This document shows positions 26,301-38,300 of a stretch of DNA of 64,000 nucleotides, in pieces. Position 1 is the stretch's first letter; every line of letters starts with the position of its first letter. Position numbers and translations under genes: made by a program. The notes under the pieces are model-generated. The model saw only the letters and a program-made list of their open reading frames with translations. It was not told the DNA's origin and did not search any database. Location: NCBI RefSeq assembly GCF_028769735.1, contig NC_088186.1, positions 5,363,001 through 5,427,000 on the forward strand, in the 5' to 3' direction. This DNA comes from Zonotrichia leucophrys gambelii. Lineage: Eukaryota > Chordata > Aves > Passeriformes > Passerellidae.

Positions 26301-29300
26301 ACAGCTAACCCCTTCCCTCTGTGCACGCACAGGCCTGGAGAGAGGGTGGGAAAAGCGCCTCCAAAACAACCTCTCTGCTCACTGAAAAAGCAAGCAGGGC
26401 CAATCAATGTGCTTTGGGAAAATGCTGCTGCCTTTCTGCAATGCCTGTGTGACACCAGCCTGCAGCAGAGGAAGAAAGAAAGAAAGAAAGAGAGGGAGAG
26501 GGTGGTAGAACCCTAAACCTCCCTGTTTGGAGGGTAATGTGCTTCAAACCTGCTGGCCTTGGGGCTGGAGCAGCAGGGGGAGCGGGTCTGCAGCTCTGCC
26601 TGCTGCTGGGAGAGCAGGGGTGCATCTCCACTTCCCCTCGGAGGTTCCTGTGAGCTGGGGGATGGCAGCAGAGCCACTCCCTGTCCCCTCAGCCACACAC
26701 TTCCCTCGTGGGCACGAGATGAAACGTGCACACACACAAAGCACGGCGTTACCCAGCACCAGGATTTGGGCACCCAAAGCAGCGGCTGCCAGGAGCTCTG
26801 AGCCATCAGAGCCTCCCCTCCCCACACAGGAGCTTTGGCTGCCTGGGTTTTGACTCCAAACCTTCCTTCCCCTGGTGTCACTGCACTTCACAGGGGCACA
26901 GCTGGCATCAGCCACCACCACTGTGCTCTTGTCCCCTTCCCAAGGCAGGGAGAGAAGGAGGCAGGCACAGCTGGCCAGTCCCAGCTCATGCCCACTGTGG
27001 CCCTCCTCACCCGGACACCCAGCAAGGGATGGCTTGGTCATGGTTTCAAGCTGGGGCGGGAAAAATAAGAGGGATGAGAAGGGGAACAACAAAAAAAAAA
27101 TCATCTCCTTCCAGCCACAAAGGGCGAAGAGGGAGAGCTGGGGGGAGAGCGAGAGGCGGCGAGCGCTGCAGTCCCGCAGTGACCCCAGGGGAACGGAGTG
27201 AGTCAGAGCAGCCATATTGAGCAGGAAATTACTCACAGACGTGGCGTTCCTGCCTCTCGGTTCCCAAGAGAATCGGCCTTTTGTAAATGGTTCCTCTGTC
27301 AGTGCAGGGGGGAGGGGGACGGCTGAGGCCGTGCTTTCCTGTCAGCTCCTTCCCTTCCAGCAGAAACCCGAGCCCTCCCTTCCCAAATTTAGAAGCCAGA
27401 TTGAAGCTGAAATTCCTGCTGCCTGCCCTGAGCTCTCAGAGGAGCATCTGGGCAAGTGCACTGATCCCCCACAACAGCTGGGGTGTACCCAGCTCCCCTC
27501 CCTGCACACCCACAGGCAGCCCTACATCACTGTCCTCTACAGCCTCTGTGTGGCAGGCACCACAGGGATGCTCCCAAACCCTCCTCATCCTCACACTTTC
27601 AGGTACCACACCTTTGGTAGGCAAAGGAAGCAGCAGGGGAACAAGTCGAGTCCCAGCCAGCTCTGCAAACCTCACCCTGTTCCAGAACCATGTGTTCAGG
27701 TCCAAACCCACCCTGAAGATTTCCCAACATCAGGTCAGCTCATGTAAAATTCAGTGCCGTGCCCGGGCGCTCCTCTGAGGAGGATGTTTTGGTGGGTTCA
27801 GCCTGGACATCATCTTGCTGCTGCTTTAAAAGCCTGAGGTTTAAACACACACCTGGCAAACACCACAACAGCGTATATTCATATTCCTGAAACATCACCT
27901 GGGGGCTGAGAACAGTATCTGCTCAAGAGAATATTCTCTCAGCTGACAGAAAACAACCTCCCTCAGTTGTAGTCTGAAACAAAACCTGCTCTCATGTCGG
28001 CAAGACCCACTATGGGAACTGCTGTGGTGTTTGTTACATGTTTAACACCTTTAAAGGAGAGCTGTTTCCCAATGACAAGCTCAGAAGAAAATAATATCGT
28101 TCATTTATTAAAGTCTTTAATCCCTTCTATCTTTTTTCCCTGCTATTATGTTTTGTTGTTGATTTTGGAGAGAAAGCATTTGGAGGACACTGAGGCTGCC
28201 TCACCCCCCCTAGTGGCAGTCACGGCCTTCCCGGGAGCTTGGGAGGCAAAAAACCCAATATTTAAAAGGAAAATCTTCATAAAAATGAAGCAGAAACCCG
28301 CACGGAGATGCACTGAACATTCCATGGATTTGGTGATGCAGGTTGCTGCTGTCCCTTTCAGGAGGGCCAAGAGGGCTCCCTGCCACCAGGTGGCACTGGG
28401 GATCTCGGAAAAAACACTGAATTCCATGATTCACAACAAATGTGCAGAAAAGGAGCTCAAATCCCTTATTTGAAAAGCCTTCTAAAAAGCTGACTTTCTG
28501 CAGGCAGAAGCAGAGTGACCTGAAGCAGCAGGACTGTGCTGGGTATTTTAAACATCACCTGTCAGCTGGGCGCTGCAGAATCTTCTACACACGTTTCAAG
28601 AGATGGATGTTTTTTAACAGGTCAGTCTGGATATCACAAAGGCCTAAACTAAAATAAATCTTTGACCATCTTGGCTCCTGGTTTCCTGTCCTCATCTTGA
28701 TCTCTTCCACCAGCACCTCTTTATTACCCATGGTATGATTTATCTTGGCATTAAGGGTTAAACCCTGTGAGGTGCTGAGTACCAACAAACCCTACCAGAT
28801 TTAGCAGGACTTGACACAGCACCTCCTGGGGTTTGGGCCAAAGGCTACTATAAAGATTTCCTACATGAAAGGCTAAGTTCATAGTCTGTAACCTCCCTTC
28901 CCATCTAATCACTAAATTAGAGAGGCAGGGAAGGGGGAAAGTGAACAGAACAAAAGGGAAGAACTGCACTCTGTCCTTCAAAATTAATCCCATCAACTTC
29001 CTCCTGCCAGAGACAAGAAATCCCTCACCACAACAGAGTGGGTAGCTCCTGCTCTCCCTGTCCAGACTGTGCAGTGAGGGAACTGGGAGAAACACAGCCA
29101 AATCCTGCACTGATGCTGCAGGCAGCAAGCCATGAGCTCCCTCACTGAGAAACAGCCCAGGGCTGCCAACGAGCTGAGCATCACCCACCCCTGTCCAAAG
29201 GGCCCTGCAGTGCCTGAGCACAAACAGCCCTGAGAGTGCTGCCAGGGCAGGGGAATCTCTGCACCACCTCTGCTCTAGGTCAGCTGCAAATAAGGTGCAT

Positions 29301-32300
29301 TTCATGGGCAACTCTTTTAGTAGAATCTGAAGGAGACAGAGCAACACAGAGGTTTGGGAGCCTGCCCTAAGGCTGCCAGGCAGCACCCAAGGGCTGCAGG
29401 GAAGGGAGGTTATCTTGGCAAGCCCAGTCATTTTGCAGCTCCTACTTCATCTTCCTAGTGTATCCACAGGAACCAGTCTTCTCCATATAAGCTCCCACTG
29501 ACTGGTCCAAGTGATGATCCAAAGTTATTTGTTTGCACTTTTTACAGCTCCCTTCAGCTACAATCCACAGCCCATCCAGCTTAATTACACTTTCTTCTCA
29601 ACATCCCTGTCTCAGCTCATTCAAGGAGAACACCTCTGCCATGCAACAATGGTTCATCTGCACAGTTCCACGAGAGCAAACAAACAGGCAAAGGAGGAAG
29701 AAAAAAACACTGCCAGAGCCAAGTATCTAATGTCAAGAGAAAGTCCCTGTGGGACAAACCTTCCATTCCTCACCTCTGTAATGAAGAGGATGCACTCCAG
29801 GAACATGAAGTCCTTATGGTTTTCATTTACCACCTTCTCATCAACAAAGTGCCGAGGCTCCAGGCTGGGATGGTCTAAAAAATGAGACAACAGGAAGTAA
29901 CCTGCATGGTAATCCCCCCTGAGACCAAGTTCAGCCAGGTGGTGTGCTGCCCCTCACCCAGAAGTACAACCCTCTCTTTAAAAGGCAGCACAGAGTTGCT
30001 CCCTTCTATCTCATCTCCCACTCCACTGCCTCTGCAGGGACAAAACTCCACAGAGCAGAAACTGCAATTTTTAGCATCAAAACCAAGATTCTCCTTTTAA
30101 AAAGCTTCATTGCAGTCATTGCAATAAAGACAGAAGTACTACACAAGGAAGCTTTCCACCTCCCAACTGGCTTTATTTGGAAAGCTGAGGTAAAATAAAA
30201 ATCCAAGCCCCAAACTCTCCTGCTGTATTATACACAAATCTGACATATTTGAATTTAAAAGTCAGCCCCAAGTCCCATCATCTTTACAACCTAGACAAAT
30301 GGGTCAGAGGCTAACCCAGGACACAAGAAGATTTTCATTAGTACCTATCAGCTGGGAACTGCCCCATATGAAAGGCAGGAACTGGAAGTCATCCAAGCCC
30401 CACACGCCCTGGCTGCCAGCAGGTTCCATCCTGTAGGTTTTCTGCAGTTTTCGCATCACTTCCAGGTACCTGAGACCAAGGAGAACAGGAAGGGTTAAGG
30501 CAGGGCCTTCTCCTGTCTCTGACTTTTGTGAGGACAAGAAAAACCAGTTGGGGAAAGGACACAATTTATCACTTGTAAGCAGGACCCCCACACACAGCAC
30601 AGTTCACAGAATATATATTCAGCTTTTGCCATAGAATGCAGCTTGATGGTACCTAACACCAAATGCACAGAGAAATCCAGTGGCAGGGGTTTGTTTTATC
30701 TGCAAAGTCTTATGATTGTGCAGATCCTTCCTCATCCCCACTGTTATTTGAAAACACTGACACTTCACATCCCTTCACCAACCTCCAAAAGAGCCCAGAG
30801 TTTTCTACCTTACAGCAATCACTACTTCCACTTTTCAGGTGGAAAATTAAAGTTGGAAATACTATAGAAGGAAATTGTTTCCATGCCACCAAACAGTGAT
30901 ACAGCTGGGATTAAATCTCTGGACTCCAAACATCCATTCCACCAGTTTCATCACTACCAACTCTACCTCCTGAGCTGGAAACACATCTAGAGGAGCAGTG
31001 GAGGCCTGCCAGTTGCATAGATTTTTTTATTTTTGATGCCTGAAGAGATGTTAGATCCTCTGATCAGATATTCCTGTCTATCACAAAGCACAGCCTCACC
31101 CACAGAGTTCAGTAACTTGTGCTCCACTAAAGTAACTTTCCAGAAGGACACTCTGCCTCTGAAGACAAGGAGCCATCACCTCTTTTTGAGACAGTTATAA
31201 TGGGTCAGTGTACAGTCCATTAAAATGTACATCTGCTCCTAATTTTGTCTAGAATTGTCTTCAGCTTTCCCATTCTGCCCTTCCCCCCAAACAGCCCAAT
31301 ACTTCAGCCCTTCTCCTCCCACTACCTCACCTGTTAAACACTTTGAAGACAATGGCCATCTGGTCATCCACTCTGAGCACACCGATTTTGCAGAGGCAGC
31401 ACAGAAAGGCTGCAAATGCAGCTTCGTGCCCTGGAGTTAAAAGACAAGAGGAGACATGACACAGGTTTCTCTGGCCCCCAGGACAACCTTTCTGTGGGCA
31501 CCACAACAGCTCTGCAGCAATCACAGTCCCCTCTCAACCCTGTTGTCACTGTTAATGCCATGAGCTGACAATATTTTATCTCCCTGCAGCACCCACCCAA
31601 ATTATACCTTCTAGACATTCATAAGGTGATCATTAACTCAGAGAAAAGAAGTTCTTAATGGAAAACAGCTCCAACTGGGCATGCTGGGAGCAAGGCAGGG
31701 ACTTTCCCAGGAGCTTGGCAGAGCAAGGGAAGTGGAGCACTGCAGAGTCATCTGCTTGGAGGATGCAACAGAACCTCACATCTGCAAGCAAACAGATTTC
31801 CTCCTGCTACAAAAATATCTCAGTGTTGGAAGGATGCAGATCCCACAACACTGCCAGGAACAGTCTGTCCCAGAAGGAACTGGGATCTCAGGCTAAGCCT
31901 CTGCAGCTTGGCCCTCCAGCTAACAGCAAGGAGAAGAAACAACCAGCAAACCCAGAAATGTCTTTAAGTGGGAAGGACCAGGGAAGAAGGGAGAGTACAA
32001 GATGAGCAGTTCCACACTATGGACAGGTGCAGCTCCCAGTGTAGGAACAAAATGCACCCATGGTCTGGACACTGTGAGCTGGGACACGGGCCCCTGGCTT
32101 GGGACACACGGGATGGGAGGAGAGGCTCAATTTCCTTCTCTGAGCTGACCAAACCCCATCCAGCCTTTCCAAGGACAACATCTCCCCCTGGTGCCAGTGA
32201 GCCGCAGCCAGCACTGCACAGCCTCCAATCCTTCAGCCTTTACCCACAGCCTCCTCTTCCTCTCCCTGCCCAAGTCCAAAGCCAGGTTTCCTTGCACTCA

Positions 32301-35300
32301 TCCTGCTCTCCTGCCCTTTGGTGAGCACACAGCTATCCTCCAGAGAGGAGCAGAGCATGCACACAATTCTGAATTTAGTTCTCACTGAAGCTTGTGTGGT
32401 TACTTCACCAGCAATTCAGTATCTCCTCATCTGCTTCTAACTTCAGATTTCAAAGTCCCTCTGTAAGCAGTGATTCCCTTCTAGGGACCATCAGACCATT
32501 GTGATGTCCCTCTAGGGACACCTCCTACTGAACATGAACATGGTTCTCACTCTAGTTCCAATTCAAGCTAGTATATTTTATCCCTTCAAACTGTCTGCTG
32601 CAGGACTGCTGCATGCAGTGAAGCATGTCCTACAGCTCATCCCAGAACAGCCTGGTTCCCATCTCCTTGGATGAGATGTGAAAGGGTGGCACAGCTCCAG
32701 CTCTCAGTCACAGCCCACACAGGGCAGAGGGGTGAGGGGGCCCTAAAAAGAAGGTGTTCATTTCAAGCTGGCCCTAAAAACAGTGGCAATAATGTATTTA
32801 AATAAATACAACACCCAACTCCAAAGGTCCCTTCCTGACAAGCCCAGCCCTGGCCAGGGTGCAAGCCCAGGTACCTGTGCCATAGTCAATGCGGGTGGAG
32901 TTCCCCACGGATTCCTTCAGGTACACGGCCACTTCTGGGGCAGCATCAGCCAAATGCTTGGGAATCACTGCTGACACCAACTTTTCTGCCTCCTGAAACA
33001 CACAAAAGACTCCCCTGGGTGAGCACAGATCTGTCACAGCTCCCAGGAACAAGGCACCCTGTGCTCAGATGCTGTCACAGCATGAGAGCTGCCATGGTGC
33101 TCTGCAATGCCTGGAGGTAGCATGAGAGAGGAGCAAATTCTCCTCTTGGAGGAGTCATCTCCAGAGATGGAACAAGTCAGGGAGAGCTTGTCCTGAGACC
33201 TATTCAGGCCACACACATTCTGTAGGACAGAAAAGCCTCATCACCCAAGCACATTGAACCAGTTACCCAGTGAGCCATCTCCAGGACAAAAGCACCACTA
33301 GAGCAGCAGAGCAGCTGCAAGGCCACTGCTGTTGGGACTGGGGCTGTGCCACCTCCAGAGCCTGGTGCAGGGCAAGTGCTCTGAGCTGGAGGAATTCAAG
33401 CAGTTTTCCTTGATCTTTCTCTCATTTTATTGCCCACACAGTGGGCAATTACAAAGCAAAGGAATTCCTTGGGTTTGGACAGCCCTTGTGACTCACCCAG
33501 AACCTGGAGACCCAGCCAAGAGCATTTACATGGCCCATATGCTCTCACAAGAGGAAAAAACAGCACCAAGTCTATGGTAAATGATGTGTATCAAGGGGTG
33601 GATCCTTCAAGGCTTATCTGAGCAATCCCTCTGTGAGCTGCTTGGCTGGCACACAGTGATAGAGCCACCCTCCACCCTGCTGGGCACACTGCCCTCTCTG
33701 GGAGCTGCAGGTAACACCACACAGCACAGACAGGCTCACCTGGTCCAGTTTGGCGTACCAGGTCCTGAAGGCTTTGTTCCCAAAGCGAGAAGGTTGATCC
33801 ACGGGCGGGGTTTCATCGATCCATCTGTCGAGGGTGTTCAGCAGAGCCACCAGCTTTTCAATGGGCTACAGAGAGCAAGAGGGTGAGGGGTCACAGGGAC
33901 ATAAAACAGAGCAGCCCCTCAGTCTGTGACATCTCTCCCCTTGATGGGAGTCATTAAAGCCCACACCATGGTTCCCAGGAGAGGCACGTGGAAATGGGCT
34001 GCACCAATCTGCCTCAAAATGCAGAGGGGACAGAAAAACCATTTTTCCCTGCAGGGGAGCAGTCCAGTACAAAGCCCAGCCTGAGGCTGACTCCTCAGTC
34101 ACCCACACAGTCTTCCATGAGCTGTAACAGCACCGTGCTGCAAAATCTCTTGGAGAAGAGCTGCAGAACAAGACTGAGAGGCAGGGAAGGGACCTTCAGC
34201 ACAACTCAGGCTCAACATCTGAAGGGTCCTGCTTTCCCCATAGGATAAAGAACAGCACATACACAGTGTAATGCATCCTCACCACTGGCTGATGATATGA
34301 TTTAAAGGACCTTCTCAAGGCTCTAATAATTGTCCTGAAGTCTCTTGGGAGCCAGGATTAGCAGCTGATGCTGTTAAACCACGACACATTTGTACAGCAA
34401 ATCAACCTTCTGAGTACAATTCCTGTTGCCTCAAACTCCTACCAGCCAGACCACCAGGCAGCTCCAGCCCAGGGACACCCACTGCATGTGGCAAAATACA
34501 ACCTACCCAGGGGAGGAGGCAGCCTGGTTAGCCCACCAGTGCTCCCATCAGAGCAGGAATGAGAAGCTCTCAGAGAAATGTCTCAATTCAAACACAAAGC
34601 TGATGGGAAGACAGCAACAACAGCAAGATCACAGCCATGTTTCTCACACCCAGTGCTGGAAGTGAGGGAGCCATGTGGAAGGAAAAGAGGTGCAGCAGAT
34701 GGCAGAGCCCAAGGTCTCCAGCTGTGCTGTCAGACCAGAGCTGGCCAATGCACACCATCTCCCTGCCTGGCCCAAATGGCTGGAGAACAGCTACACTCCC
34801 CATACCAAGAGGCAACACCACAGGCAGCACTTTTAACAGCTCCAGACAGTTTCAGCAGGCTCTGCTGACAACCGGTCAAGCCTGCCAGAGGCTCTGGGAT
34901 TCTCCCTGCCTGACTCCAAGCAGCTGGAGAGCCATCAGCCGCCACAGCAGCTGGCCAGGCCCCGGGCAATGTAGGCTCCTCTGTCTCGAGAGGGGATTCC
35001 TCCTTCAAGGGGACAAAGAGGACAGCAGGAGCGGCGGCTGCTTTGACTTTGCTGGAGGCATCGACCGTGTGAAGCTGCCTGGTCTCCTGGGCTGTGGTTC
35101 AATTCTTCACGCTGCTGTCGGGAGGACAAGGAAACAGCAGAGCCCAGCAAGTTTGCAGCCCTTGAAGTGCCACTCAGAGGGGGTGGGCAGAGCCAGGCAT
35201 GGCAGAGCTGTGCTGCCACTGAACCAGCTGCAGGTCACTCCTGGGGGAAAGGGTCTCGTGGCAGACACAGCCCTCCACAGACAGTGACTCCTGAGGTGCC

Positions 35301-38300
35301 ACCCCAAGGACATGGTGGGATCCTCCCACCCCAGGACCTCAACATTTGGCCACTGAGCCAGACCAGAGACTGGGACAAGACCTGAGCACACTGAGAACAC
35401 AAAAAAGGGACAGACAGCCTAAAGCTCTGGGTGCCCCTGAGGGCACTAACAGACCAGGGCTCCACATTCATGTGGGCCAAAGCCCCCTCTGCATCAGCTC
35501 CCTGCTCCCAAAACACTGTAGGAATCAAACACATTCCCACTGCACTGGGCCATGTTTGGACTCAGCCCTACTCCTTCCTGGCTACTGCATTCCCCTCCAA
35601 TTAAGCAGCAGCATCCCCAGCACTGGGTTGCATTAAATAATTAAATCGTGCTGGTGATTTATCCGCCGGCACCAGCAGCTCATTATGAGCAGCCACCGTA
35701 TTTCAAACCCCTCCACGAGCACTCGGTGCTGCCTGGATAAATGGCTGGCATGGACCAGCTCCTTCCCTGGGGAGCAGAGAGCCCAACCTCCCCTTCCCCA
35801 CTCGCTGCCTTTAAAGGGATTAAAAGCCCAGCCCCACTGAACACGGGAGAGCAGGACCCAGCTGCTGGCTCAGCCACATCAATAAATAATTAAAGAGCTG
35901 TGGCTCATTTTGGGCTCAAGGCCCTTTGAAAAGGGGGTAACTAAAAGAAGCAGCTTCCCATTGTCCAGCAGAGGAAGCCTGTACATCCAGGGCTGACCCC
36001 TGTGGGGGAGAAAGGAGCTTATGGGAACACAGCCATCAGCACCACTGCAGCCTGTTTTGCCTGGCTGGGTTTTTAAGCTCTATTTTTGCTTTACCTTTTC
36101 AGTGATCAAAGCAAGGGCAGCCTCCCCCCTGCTCTCCTTGCTCTTCTCGTTGTGCTGATTTTGCATCTCCTTGACCCTGAGTCTGCCACCGGTCCCAAAG
36201 GCAAACCACAGGGCTTCCTACAGAGCACAGACCTGTCAGCAGCTCTCAAGAGCAGGGGCCAGGCAGACAGAGGTGCTGAGGAGGCATCACGGCAGCCAAA
36301 GCTGCCTGTGGCGACCAACTCTCCCCCTCTGGGCTCCTCAGGCCCTGTCAGAATGGGGAGCTGATACAATCAGAGCTTTTGCTGCTTCCCCCACTTCCTT
36401 CCTGGAAGCAGAGCAAGCCACAAGACCGACCAGTTTCCCCCAGTGCACTGGGCTGTTTGACAGGAAGATCTGCTCCTTGCATGGCAAAAATTAACCTTGT
36501 CCTCCTCATTGCACTGCCCCTCTGATCCAAGGCTGCAGCCCCAGCAAGTTGCTGATGGATCCCCAGGTGGAAAGCACTCCCTCCAGGAGGGGAAGGCAGG
36601 TCACAGCCTATCACTCACACAACCTTGTGCCAGACACAGTGTCCGTGCCAGAGCCTGCTATCAGTGCCTGTCAGATGCCTGCAGCAAACCCTGGACAGCT
36701 CCACACAATGTGTCAGTAGGAGCAGAGCAAGCTCAGCAAGTCTCCAAGGGGGCTCAGCCCCCACAGGATCCAGCAAAAAGCTTGGTATCAACACACACTC
36801 TTTGGAAACCACTAAGCTGCCTCTTTCAAAGCACAGCACACCATACTTCCATTTTTTATTCCATGGCAAAGCAATAGCAGTAAGTCACAGAGTGGATATG
36901 CATTCAGCAGGAAGGATTTCAGGAGGTCATTTGCCAAAGGAAGGTGTCCCTGGCATTTGATCAGGGAGGAAGATGGGATGGCACAAAAGCACATTGGTAG
37001 CAGGTACAGCAAAAGAGAAGAAAGCTGAGCAGAGATGCAAGAAGAGGCCACGAGGGGCTGAGCCTTTAAAAGCACAGATAAGCAGTTTGATCTACAAAGG
37101 AGCCTGTGTGAACAAGCAACCTCATCAACAAGACAACCCTGGGGATGCTCCACCTGTGCCTCAAGTCTCAGGCTCCTGCTCTCCTCAGTGTGCAGGGAAT
37201 GAGATTTGTTCCCTGCCACTTCCCAAGCAGCTGGGATTGTGCCTCTTGTTTGTTACTTGGACTGGGACCATGGATGGAAAACATTCACTCCAAGAGGGCT
37301 CTTCTGCAGACACAGCCCTGGTACAGCTTTTCCTGACAGCTCAAAGGGCTTGTGAAGAGGTTGGGTTTCCCCCCCTCTCTTTGTTTTGTTCATTGTTAAT
37401 GCTTTGTTTCCCTAGAAGTGCTCTGTGAATGGTTGGGAACAAGCTAGATCATGACAAAGACAAAACTCAAAGGTGAAATGCAAACAGCAAAAAGCAAGAG
37501 CAGCATTTGACAGCAGTTTCTACTTAATTGAAGGAACAAAAGAGGGGCACAAAGCCTGTTAGGGAGAGACTCATTATCCCTGATCCCCTCCATGAACTAC
37601 AGGGGAGTTTCTCATTCACACTGGCTCCTGGAAGGGAAGGCTGAACTCAACACAGTACTTCAAACATGCAGACTGGATTAAACACCACCATCAGCTGCCT
37701 TCCCACACCAGAATGAAGCTACAAACACAGGGCCCAGTCTGCTCCCATTTTGCCCAGATCTTTGTACATCACTCTCAGCTTTCTTGCACAGCCCTGATCA
37801 GTAAAAATGTCTCCATGAATCTCCTCATTGCAGCACAGACCAAGGGAGGGGATTCAGTGTGCAACAAGGAAGCAGAGCTGGTGGCCAATGTGTGTTCTGT
37901 GGATTGGCAGCACCCAGAGAGCCCCCAGGGCAGCAGTGACACCACTGAGGCTGCCTGCCCTTTCCCTCTGGCCCTGAGAAGGTGAACAGCCACTAAAATT
38001 GGCTCTGGCAGCAGGCAGGGACAAGTGACAGCCACTTTCATGCAAAGAGAAACCAGGTGCTTTCTGCTTAACACCTTGGAAAGTGAGATCCTGCCCCACA
38101 GCTTAAACCTCCCAGCCCAACTGAAACCTCCCAGCCCAGCCCAGCAGCCCTGGGAGCTCTGCAGACCCCAGGACCTTTAGCAGGACCCTGGGCAAGGCAG
38201 GTGCAGCTGTGACACACCTTGAGGTCACAGCTGTCCAACCAGAGCTTGCACAACTCAGCTACAGCCTGGCCTGAGGAGATGGGGGCAATTAAACAGTCTG

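Larger units (their letters stand above)
25365..29773 (-). other. PTPA: PTPA intron 9, 4.4 kb, with a candidate regulatory block
   Basis: This intron lies between exons 8 and 9 and holds no recognisable exon. It contains simple repeats (CTCC near 25.5 kb, T-run near 26.0 kb, GAAA near 26.48 kb) and a block at about 27040-27290 that is relatively rich in CpG and transcription-factor-like motifs. Confidence 0.7.

Noticed and set aside
26276..26320. GGGCTCGAACA, resembling an inverted tRNA B box
   Set aside because: The flanks do not form a T stem and no acceptor or anticodon arm can be built around it.
28751..29431. 226-codon minus-strand frame in PTPA intron 9
   Set aside because: Same strand as PTPA, but it has no similarity to PTPA or other proteins I know, and exons 8 and 9 join directly in frame across it.
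34637..35287. 216-codon plus-strand frame in PTPA intron 3
   Set aside because: Simple Gln/Ser/Pro-rich composition without family resemblance, overlapping frames on the other strand.
38105..38140. Short tandem duplication of ACCTCCCAGCCCA in PTPA intron 3
   Set aside because: Two copies of a simple 18-20 bp unit; too small to be of note.
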